Origin: an uncultured Prevotella sp.
Lineage (GTDB): Bacteria > Bacteroidota > Bacteroidia > Bacteroidales > Bacteroidaceae
Direction: 5' to 3'
DNA length: 18,048 nt
Assembly (NCBI GenBank): GCA_934202525.1
Contig: CAKPYB010000051.1
Location: 1-18,048 of the forward strand
Each line of letters begins with the position of its first letter. The stretch's first letter is position 1. Below the pieces are notes generated by a model. It had not been told where the DNA came from, did no database searches, and saw nothing but the letters and a program-made list of their open reading frames with translations. This document shows, in pieces, positions 6,628 through 13,162 of the stretch. The position numbers were made by a program, and so were the translations under genes.

Positions 6628-7590
6628 TTAATCAACAGGTTTTGGTTGCCTGAAAGCAGAAGGCGTTACCCCTCTCATTTTCTTGAAGAACTTGGTGAGA
6701 TGAGCCTGCGATGAGAAGCCGAAGGTGTTGGCTATCTCCTGAACCGTATGCGTGGTGGTAGAAAGCTCGCGTTCTATCTCCTTCACGATGTATTCATCGA
6801 TGATTGCCTTCGGCGTCTTGCCGGAGATGCGGCGGGTAACCTGAGCCAGATAACGGCCACTCACATTCAGCTGGTCGGCATAGAAATGAACATCGCTGTA
6901 AGTGCGGCAGAAGTTATTCACCTGCGAGATAAACTGGTTGTAAAGCTCGGAACTCCTGCCCTGCAGATTACTCTGGCGCACGAGTTCTACATTGATGAAA
7001 TCCTGCGCCATCGCCAGTGCCTCCTCCATCTTCTTGCCCTGATTCAGATAAACGGCAAGAGCTGAAGAAAAACGGTTCATAAGACCATGCGAATTGGCAT
7101 TGTCGAGGCGATAGATCCGGAGTCCCTGCTTCTCGGCAAGGCTCAGCAGTCGGGAGTTCTGAAGAATGATGTCACTCTCCTTCTTCCTCGCCACCACAAC
7201 CGAGCAGAGCGGCAACAGACGGTATTTGATCTGGCTCACCACATCTTCCGTCATCAGCGCATCGCCCTGGCTCGACCAGATGGCAGGGGCATAGATGATA
7301 TGGGCAGGACGATACTTGGTCAGCGCATCGATGACCACATTCAGCGTTTCCACCCTGCGTATCATACCAATCTTTACGATATCAGGCTGCACATCGTTCA
7401 TGATAGCCTCTATCTGTCCCGAAACTATCTCGGCAGGAATATCGAAGAACTCCTGAATACCGAGCGTATTCTGCACAGTGATGCTGGTTATCGCCGAAAC
7501 AGCATAACCGCCCAACTCGGAAATCGTCCTGATGTCCGCCTGCACACCAGAGCCTCCGGTGCTGTCTGAACCTGTAATCGTTAATATCAT
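6628..7590 (-). CDS. ThiD-like domain fused to AraC-type HTH, probable sensor-regulator
   Basis: From the ATG at 7590 the product is 320 aa and begins MILTITGSDSTGGSGVQADI, the usual N-terminus of the ThiD (hydroxymethylpyrimidine and HMP-phosphate kinase) family. The frame is open to 7638, but that extension is not family-like and runs into the promoter. Residues 1 to about 215 are ribokinase-fold. Residues about 231-314 are a complete AraC-type double HTH (FYADQLNVSGRYLAQVTRRI; VQEIANTFGFSSQAHLTKFF; GVTPSAFR). The kinase half is damaged. The GTGC anion-hole motif reads GLMN (169-172), the DPVMVAKSGD strand reads YAPAIWSSQGD, and the KGGH segment is missing along with about 50 residues. I infer that it no longer phosphorylates but may bind a pyrimidine or pyridoxal-like ligand and control transcription. 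An active bifunctional enzyme is the alternative, which automatic annotation would give. No thiamine gene is adjacent. Confidence 0.85.
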   Translation of the reverse strand: MILTITGSDSTGGSGVQADIRTISELGGYAVSAITSITVQNTLGIQEFFDIPAEIVSGQIEAIMNDVQPDIVKIGMIRRVETLNVVIDALTKYRPAHIIYAPAIWSSQGDALMTEDVVSQIKYRLLPLCSVVVARKKESDIILQNSRLLSLAEKQGLRIYRLDNANSHGLMNRFSSALAVYLNQGKKMEEALAMAQDFINVELVRQSNLQGRSSELYNQFISQVNNFCRTYSDVHFYADQLNVSGRYLAQVTRRISGKTPKAIIDEYIVKEIERELSTTTHTVQEIANTFGFSSQAHLTKFFKKMRGVTPSAFRQPKPVD

Positions 7591-7627
7591 ATTCTTTAAA
7601 CTTTGAACCCGATGATAAGTTTGAGGG

Positions 7628-7635
7628 CAAAGATA
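7628..7635 (-). promoter_or_regulatory. Predicted -7 box of the ThiD/AraC-like gene
   Basis: Minus strand TATCTTTG matches the Bacteroidetes -7 consensus TAnnTTTG exactly. It lies 38-45 bases before the ATG at 7590 and immediately after the operon terminator's T-run. This suggests that the gene is transcribed on its own rather than as the last gene of the lipoprotein operon. No good -33 TTTG is visible at the usual spacing because that position falls in the terminator stem. Confidence 0.5.
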
Positions 7636-7636
7636 C

Positions 7637-7687
7637 AAAAAAAGAGCGAATAATCCGCAGAATTTGCAGATAATTCGCTCTTTTTTT
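7637..7687 (-). terminator. Intrinsic terminator of the lipoprotein operon
   Basis: AAAAAAAGAGCGAAT (7637-7651) and its perfect complement ATTCGCTCTTTTTTT (7673-7687) form a 15-bp stem with a 21-base loop that can fold further (GCAGAATTTGC). On the minus strand the stem is followed by a T-run within the second arm. The first arm overlaps the stop codon of the lipocalin-like gene, so termination is set exactly at the end of the operon. The A/T runs make it potentially bidirectional. Confidence 0.85.
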
Positions 7688-8178
7688 TATTCTTCAGTGA
7701 GATCTTTACATTCCTTGAGAATCTCGGCAGGTACCTTATCGCAACGCTTGTAACGGCTGATGTCGGTAGCATCGTCCTTGACGGTCCATATCATCGAACC
7801 TGATGCAAGAAGACGGGTTACGAGATAACTCTGGTTCCAGTCGCCCATACCGTTATCATAGCTTCCGCTGATGATGTAGCCCTGGTATGGATCGTTCTTG
7901 ATAGCGAACGAACCGGTGATATGGCGACCATACATACTGTCAAACTTCTGATACATCTCGAAAGTCTGGTCCTTGCGGTTGAAAACGATGTAGCAGTATG
8001 TGCCCTCAGCAAGAGGTTCACCGTTCCACTCAGCCAACTCCCATGTGCCATGAAGATTGGCAGGTGTAACTTCCAGAGAAGGCTCCTCCGGCTCATCATC
8101 ATCGCTGCTGCAGGCTGCAAAACCACAGGCAAACAACGCAATCACCAGGAGGGTGAAGAGTTTTTTCAAATATTTCAT
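7687..8178 (-). CDS. Small lipocalin-like lipoprotein
   Basis: The 163-aa product has a lipoprotein signal (MKYLKKLFTLLVIALFACGF) with lipobox FAAC and Cys23, then SSDDDEPEEPS, a strongly acidic stretch expected of surface-exposed Bacteroidetes lipoproteins. The mature part has the lipocalin-like GTW motif (LHGTWELAEWNGEPL). A series of short strands follows (YIVFNRKDQTFEMYQ, GSFAIKNDPYQGYIISGSY), as in the small lipocalin_4-type domains of this phylum. The fold suggests a small hydrophobic ligand or a structural role; neither can be deduced here. It is the last gene of the operon, 46 bp after the DUF1573 gene, and its stop codon lies in the operon terminator. Confidence 0.8.
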   Translation of the reverse strand: MKYLKKLFTLLVIALFACGFAACSSDDDEPEEPSLEVTPANLHGTWELAEWNGEPLAEGTYCYIVFNRKDQTFEMYQKFDSMYGRHITGSFAIKNDPYQGYIISGSYDNGMGDWNQSYLVTRLLASGSMIWTVKDDATDISRYKRCDKVPAEILKECKDLTEE

Positions 8179-8201
8179 TGTCTTGATATTTTTTTCTTAT
8201 T

Positions 8202-8242
8202 TACTTTTTTACCTTTTTACCCTTTTACCTTTTTACCTTTAC
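8202..8242. repeat. Short tandem repeat of GGTAAAAA type
   Basis: On the minus strand about five imperfect 8-base units (GGTAAAAA, GGTAAAAG, GGTAAAAA) follow one another. They cover the last codons and stop of the DUF1573 gene and part of the spacer before the lipocalin-like gene. The protein's final residues (KVKR) are encoded by the repeat, so change in unit number by slippage would alter the C-terminus and the spacing of the next gene. Confidence 0.7.
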
Positions 8243-8962
8243 AACGACCTGTATCGTCCTGTCAGACGGGCGGGCATCCAAGCCCTCCAGAATAACAGGG
8301 AAGGTGAAAGTTTCGGGCATCGTAGCCGGAATCTTATCGGCTATGATGGTGATGACGAGGTCAGCCTCATCACCCGGTTCTATCACCTCAGGCTCTGTCG
8401 TAAGACGGGCATAAGGAGGAAGAAGGAGGCTGGATATACGGAGCGGCTTGTCACCGCTGTTTCCGCAGAGGATACGTGCCTCAGGCTCTGTGCCCGGCTT
8501 TACCTCTGTGATACTTGCCTTCGCCTGTTTCAGTCTGAGTGCGCCCATCTTGTGCGGATAGCGTGCCCACTGGTCAGCACCCGGCAGCACCTTGCCCGTT
8601 AAGGCAAGCTTGACGGCAGGCTGTCCCTCTACCTCTTTCAGATAGAGATAAGCACCCGTATTGATGGTGCCCGGATAGCGGTTAGGCGTGAAGGTGATCT
8701 GCACCTGACAGGTATCGCCAGGCTTCATCACATCGCCCCTGACATAAGAACTGGTACATCCACAGGTGGTTCTCACCTGTGTGATGTGCAGTATCTTCTT
8801 GCTCACATTCTTACCTGTGAAGTTGAAGGTGCGAGGCGCATCGTCCTCGGTCATCGTACCTGCATCGATAAGCGGATGCTCAAACTTCAGCAGTTCCTCC
8901 TGCGCATTCACCGTAACAGGCAAAGCCAGGAAGAAAAACGATAGGAAAGCAAATATCTTCAT
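8225..8962 (-). CDS. Secreted DUF1573 protein
   Basis: I choose the ATG at 8962 (245 aa) because it starts a signal peptide (MKIFAFLSFFFLALPVTVNA, probable cleavage before QE). The frame extends to 9145, but that part overlaps the protease gene and is rich in Cys, Arg and His, unlike a protein start. Residues about 25-125 carry the DUF1573 signature: an FDxG-like FEHPLIDAGTM, then VRTTCGCTSSYVRGDVMKPG and ITFTPNRYPG. A second domain of similar immunoglobulin-like type (PLRISSLLLPPYARLTTEP, EPGDEADLVITI) fills the rest. DUF1573 proteins are widespread in Bacteroidetes, extracytoplasmic and without proven function. There is no lipobox, unlike most neighbours. The gene starts 11 bp after the protease stop and is surely cotranscribed. 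Confidence 0.85.
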   Translation of the reverse strand: MKIFAFLSFFFLALPVTVNAQEELLKFEHPLIDAGTMTEDDAPRTFNFTGKNVSKKILHITQVRTTCGCTSSYVRGDVMKPGDTCQVQITFTPNRYPGTINTGAYLYLKEVEGQPAVKLALTGKVLPGADQWARYPHKMGALRLKQAKASITEVKPGTEPEARILCGNSGDKPLRISSLLLPPYARLTTEPEVIEPGDEADLVITIIADKIPATMPETFTFPVILEGLDARPSDRTIQVVVKVKR

Positions 8963-8963
8963 A

Positions 8964-8983
8964 TTACATCCAATTACATCCAA
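8964..8983. repeat. 10-bp tandem duplication at a gene junction
   Basis: TTACATCCAA is present twice in a row (8964-8973 and 8974-8983). It covers the stop codon of the protease gene and the whole spacer to the DUF1573 start. With one copy the protease would keep the same last codons and stop, and the two genes would be 1 bp apart instead of 11. Confidence 0.75.
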
Positions 8984-11064
8984 CCATTGTTGCCGGCACT
9001 CTTTCTTACGGTCACAACTACTTTCTGGCTGGTGCCGTCGGCAGCAGTTACGGTGAGCGATGTGCTTCCGGCAGCGAGTCCCGTCACGGTGAGCGTCTTG
9101 CCATCTACTGAAGCTGAAGCTACACTGCCATTCGCTACTGAGCAAGAGAAGCCCTCTGTCTGACCTGCGAAATAAGGAGCGAGGTTGAGAGTATATGTCT
9201 TCTCGATGCCCACATAAACGTTAGGCAACTTCATATCAGAACTGAGTTCCTTGTTCTTGATGTTATTCAAGAGCTGAGCAGCATCAATCAGACCAGCACC
9301 CATCTTGCCGATGTACTTAGAGAGCTGTACAATCTCAGGCGAAGCACCTACGGTAGTATGGTTCATGTAGTAGGTCTTGGTTGCACCATTCTCATAATAG
9401 CCGTCCAGTTTCTTTACAGACTTTTTCATCAGGGCAACGAAGTCGGCAGCACGATAATGACGGTTCTGCTTGACTGCATAGGCAAGACCCAAGGCAGCCA
9501 CACCCGAAACGTGAGGACAAGCCATAGAGGTTCCCTCCATGTAGCCATAGGCAGGCTTGCCGTTCTGAATCAAGGTAGAGAGCACAGCACCTTTCTGCTC
9601 GGTTGTTGTCTCTGCCCAGTATTCATCTTCCTGTTCACCAATCTTGCTGTAGTATTCCAAGTCGCCACCAGGAGCGCTCAGGGTTACGAGCGAACCGAAG
9701 TCGGTGTAGCAGGCTGGAGTAAAGTCGGCAGCTACAGAAGATACGCAGACGCACTTAGAGTAAGCACCTGGGAAAGCAGGATTGCCAGCATACTCGTTAC
9801 CGGCTGCGAAGACAGGAATACCGCCGTCGATGACTCCATTAGGAGAACCTGCATTGTTGATGAAGTAATCCAAAGCTTCCTTCTCCAGCGGATAAGTCTC
9901 AGCCCATTCCTTCTCAGTAGCAGGACCCGGAGTATAACCGTTGATGATGCTAGACTCTGAAGAGTTGTAACCCCAGCTGCACTGCAGGATGACTGCACCA
10001 TTATCGGCAGCATACTTGATGGCTCTCGCCTCTCCTGCCAAGGTTACACTGTTCTGACCGGAGAATACCTGGCAAGACATAATCTTGACACCAGAATTAG
10101 GAGTACCGTCACCACCAGCTACACCACAAACACCTTTACCATTATTATTTACGGCTGCAATGGTACCAGCTACGTGAGTACCATGACCTGAGTCATTCGC
10201 ATCAGTCCAGGTAATATCGCCGCTCTCTGTTACGAAGTTGTAGCCATGAAGGTCGCCATCATAACCGTTTCCGTCGCCGTCAGTCTGGGCACCCTGAACA
10301 CTTTCGCCCGGGTTGCACCACATGTTGGCAGCCAAATCAGGATGCGTATACATCACACCCTCATCGAGAATAGCCACGATGATAGAAGGATCACCTGTGC
10401 AGGTCTTCCATGCCTCAAGTGCATTCACATCACATCCAGCTTTAGCGCCTACGTGATTATTATTGAGATTCTCGAAGCCATAGTGGCCCTCACCCAGGTT
10501 GCGGTAGTGCCACTGGCTGGCAAAGCCTGGGTCGTTTGGCTCACCCTCGGCTGCAGAGCGGGTAGACTTCTGCTGAAGCGCCTTATCGCTGAGATAGATG
10601 CGCTTGCTGTCAGTATTGTAAGCACGCTTGATGCGGCCGTTGGTCTGAACCTTTGAGATTTCGCCCAACTGCTTCAGGCGCTCGGCAGCCGCTTTCAGGT
10701 CGGTTCCCTTATTAAACTTCACCGTATACCAGAGGTGGAGTCCCGCCTCGCGGGTTCTTGCCTCAGTATTTGCATCTACTGGGAACACACGCTCGAAGCT
10801 GTAGCTTCCCAGGATGTCGAGCACCTCGTCGGTAGAAGGAATACCCGAACGGGTAGCCATTCCGGCGCGGGTCTTGCTCAGTTGTGCCTGGTCGAGGATG
10901 TCGCTCATCTCCGGACTGAACTTAATCAGCAGCTCACCAGCCTCAGCATCTGCAGGGATGGTGATTTCTGAATTGCCGTCAGAAGAGCCGATGGTTGACA
11001 GGCTGTCAGAACAGCCCGTCAATGCCAATGCGACCATTGCTATATAGAAAAACTTTTTCTTCAT
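8974..11064 (-). CDS. Subtilisin-like (S8) serine protease lipoprotein
   Basis: The 696-aa product has a lipoprotein signal with lipobox LTGC (Cys18). A propeptide-like region spans about 40-170, containing GELLIKFSPEMSDIL and LHLWYTVKF. The S8 domain begins at NDPGFASQWHYRNL (177-190), the usual start of mature subtilases. The triad is complete: Asp234 (AILDEG), His294 (GHGTHVAGT) and Ser513 (GTSMACPHVSG), with the oxyanion Asn423 (AAGNEYAG). An insertion of roughly 35 residues (SSESSIINGYTPG to FINNAG) lies before the Asn strand. Residues about 610-687 look like a bacterial Ig-like (Big_2-type) domain (VASASVDGKTLTVTGLAAG). TR pairs at 65-66, 71-72 and 168-169 could be maturation sites. It is anchored outside the cytoplasm, probably on the cell surface, and may process its operon partners or digest host or dietary protein. 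Confidence 0.9.
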   Translation of the reverse strand: MKKKFFYIAMVALALTGCSDSLSTIGSSDGNSEITIPADAEAGELLIKFSPEMSDILDQAQLSKTRAGMATRSGIPSTDEVLDILGSYSFERVFPVDANTEARTREAGLHLWYTVKFNKGTDLKAAAERLKQLGEISKVQTNGRIKRAYNTDSKRIYLSDKALQQKSTRSAAEGEPNDPGFASQWHYRNLGEGHYGFENLNNNHVGAKAGCDVNALEAWKTCTGDPSIIVAILDEGVMYTHPDLAANMWCNPGESVQGAQTDGDGNGYDGDLHGYNFVTESGDITWTDANDSGHGTHVAGTIAAVNNNGKGVCGVAGGDGTPNSGVKIMSCQVFSGQNSVTLAGEARAIKYAADNGAVILQCSWGYNSSESSIINGYTPGPATEKEWAETYPLEKEALDYFINNAGSPNGVIDGGIPVFAAGNEYAGNPAFPGAYSKCVCVSSVAADFTPACYTDFGSLVTLSAPGGDLEYYSKIGEQEDEYWAETTTEQKGAVLSTLIQNGKPAYGYMEGTSMACPHVSGVAALGLAYAVKQNRHYRAADFVALMKKSVKKLDGYYENGATKTYYMNHTTVGASPEIVQLSKYIGKMGAGLIDAAQLLNNIKNKELSSDMKLPNVYVGIEKTYTLNLAPYFAGQTEGFSCSVANGSVASASVDGKTLTVTGLAAGSTSLTVTAADGTSQKVVVTVRKSAGNNGWM

Positions 11065-11095
11065 TGTTTGCTTCTATATTGTTTTTATGTTTATC

Positions 11096-13141
11096 TTACT
11101 TTTTCTTGTTTCTCCTGTACTTAGCCATCAGCGCAGCTTCGTCAATATCGCCTGCTGCCACGTATGTACGGTAGTAGAGCGGATAAGCTACACCCGGAAC
11201 CTCCCACTTGCTGCCTGGGTCGCTGGTTCCGTAATAGTAGTCATAGCTGTAGCTGTCTTCTGTCATATTAGAGAAACCAACGGCAGCGCCATCGCTATTC
11301 TTACCCTTAGGCTGCTGGTTGAAGACCATCGTAGGTGCATTCCATTCTACCATGTGTGGATGGAAGAGAATCCACTTAGGCACCTCACCTGTAAAGAAGT
11401 TCAGGTTGAGTGACAACTGACGGCAGTTTGGCAATACACGTGGCACCTGAAGAGGATAAACATCCTCACAAACTACAGAGCCATCCTTGTGCTTGCAGGT
11501 TACAGGATTATCCCATCCTGAGAGCAACCACTTGCAGGTATCGCCTACCAGCTTGTCGAGATAATCATCCTTGTTGGTCGAGAAGTCAGACTTGCTGTAT
11601 CGGGTAGCCTTGCCGGCAGCCTCCAGCGCCTCAGTCATCTCTTCATCGGTAGGAAGTTCACCCTCCAGGAAGCAGTAAGACAACTCAAGTGTATTCAGCT
11701 TATCCCATGTCAGGAGCTTGAGAAGCGCCTGGCGGTCTGCGGTTCCGGCATTTACCTTACCATAGAGTCCGATAGGATAGGTATTATAGACATAGACAGA
11801 TCCTGTCATTTCGCCCAGCGAAGCGATGTCGATGACAACATCCGTACGGCGCTGTGCATAGAGGACGAGATGGCGCAACTTAGGGAAGTTCTTCTCGTTG
11901 ACGATATTGGTGATATCCGACAACTTGTTGAAGTTATTACTTACCAAGTTGAGCGATTCAAGACTGCTGCCCAGTTTAGCAAAGCCAGCAGGCAACTGAG
12001 TCAGACCATAAGCCTGAACGGTAAGATCCTTCAGATACTTCAGTGAGCAGATTTCTTCACCGAGCTTCACCTCGCGAATCTGGTTGTTCTCGTTGGCTGC
12101 AACAGAGAAAGACTCCAGGAACTTGAGGTTGCCCACTTCCTTAGGAAGGGTTTCACCACTCTTGAGGTTGAACATGCTGAACTTGACTGAACGTACACGT
12201 CCCAAAGCTTCAGGATGAGTCTTCACGAAATCATCAGTAGCCTCCCAAAGGGTTACGCTACTCCAGTTGCGCATATTGTCACTCGTATCGTAGGTAATCA
12301 TACTACTCAGCTTCTGGTTAATCATGATGACAGAGAGTGAGTCACCGGCACGGTTATCCTCAATCTTAGGTGCAGCCTTCTGGCGAACGGTCAGGATGAC
12401 ATCATCTGTAGGATTGCCATCCGCATCTACCAGCTGGTCTTCAGCCTTGACTGGCACAAGATGAACCTTAGCCACACGAACGGCAGGAACCACGTTCATC
12501 TCCCAACGGAACTTGAAGTTCACGGTGCGAGGACGATACTTTCTGTCCAGCACGATGCCCAGGTTAGTACCTGTCAGTTTATCTTCATCCTTGCTGTTCA
12601 GGAGCCAGCCTTCACGCTCACTCTCGTTCTCAGCCTTCTCTGCATCGGTCAGATCACCCTCGAAAGAATACTCAATCTTACCTATCTTGCATTCCACGTT
12701 GGCAGAAATCAGACTTTCGAAAGCACGGTTGTCATAAGAATCAGAGTTCTCGATTTCTACAACAGGATCCTTCAGGAAGATCTGCTTGCCATAACCAAAC
12801 TGGGTGATAGTAAGCTTGCGGCTCTGTCCGTTGGCACCCTGGAAACTGAGTTCTGTGCTGCGGAGCGTATTGGAAAGAGTAGAATCCACCTTGATGGTAC
12901 CCTCAACAGAACCCACACCGTTGGCAGGCGAAAGCATCAGCCAAGGCTCAGAGGTGCTTGCCACCCAGTCCTGTGAGGCAGCGATGGCAATCTGCTCTGT
13001 TCCGCCCTGAGGTCCTATGGCTATCTCGTCCTTATCGAGCGCCAGACCTCCTGGGATATCGACATCATCCTTATCGCTGCAGGCTGTAAAAAGCCCGGCA
13101 GCGAGAACGATACCTAATGTCAGTTTATTCATATATTTCAT
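11096..13141 (-). CDS. BACON-domain leucine-rich-repeat lipoprotein
   Basis: The 681-aa product carries a lipoprotein signal with lipobox FTAC (Cys21), followed by SDKDDVD, an acidic surface-export-like stretch. Residues about 34-115 form a BACON domain (IAIGPQGGTEQIAIAASQDW, SEPWLMLSP, STELSFQGANGQSRKLTITQ). A second beta-rich part (about 120-255) precedes degenerate leucine-rich repeats at about 315-605 (LPKEVGNLKFLESFSVAANE, LKYLKDLTVQAYGLTQLPAG, SLESLNLVSNNFNKLSD, KLNTLELSYCFLEGELPTDE). BACON domains are thought to bind carbohydrate or mucin or to act as spacers, and leucine-rich repeats usually bind protein. No enzyme motif is present. It lies 21 bp after the other repeat lipoprotein and 31 bp before the protease gene. 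A second Met at residue 4 is an equally possible start. Confidence 0.85.
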   Translation of the reverse strand: MKYMNKLTLGIVLAAGLFTACSDKDDVDIPGGLALDKDEIAIGPQGGTEQIAIAASQDWVASTSEPWLMLSPANGVGSVEGTIKVDSTLSNTLRSTELSFQGANGQSRKLTITQFGYGKQIFLKDPVVEIENSDSYDNRAFESLISANVECKIGKIEYSFEGDLTDAEKAENESEREGWLLNSKDEDKLTGTNLGIVLDRKYRPRTVNFKFRWEMNVVPAVRVAKVHLVPVKAEDQLVDADGNPTDDVILTVRQKAAPKIEDNRAGDSLSVIMINQKLSSMITYDTSDNMRNWSSVTLWEATDDFVKTHPEALGRVRSVKFSMFNLKSGETLPKEVGNLKFLESFSVAANENNQIREVKLGEEICSLKYLKDLTVQAYGLTQLPAGFAKLGSSLESLNLVSNNFNKLSDITNIVNEKNFPKLRHLVLYAQRRTDVVIDIASLGEMTGSVYVYNTYPIGLYGKVNAGTADRQALLKLLTWDKLNTLELSYCFLEGELPTDEEMTEALEAAGKATRYSKSDFSTNKDDYLDKLVGDTCKWLLSGWDNPVTCKHKDGSVVCEDVYPLQVPRVLPNCRQLSLNLNFFTGEVPKWILFHPHMVEWNAPTMVFNQQPKGKNSDGAAVGFSNMTEDSYSYDYYYGTSDPGSKWEVPGVAYPLYYRTYVAAGDIDEAALMAKYRRNKKK

Positions 13142-13162
13142 ATTACTACTTTCTTATAGGGT

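Noticed and set aside
7087..7569. + strand frame of 160 codons opposite the ThiD/AraC-like gene
   Set aside because: Rich in His and Arg from reading the complement of a coding gene; no independent support.
8963..9145. N-terminal extension of the DUF1573 frame
   Set aside because: It overlaps the protease gene and has a Cys/Arg/His-rich composition typical of an off-frame reading; the ATG at 8962 begins a proper signal peptide.
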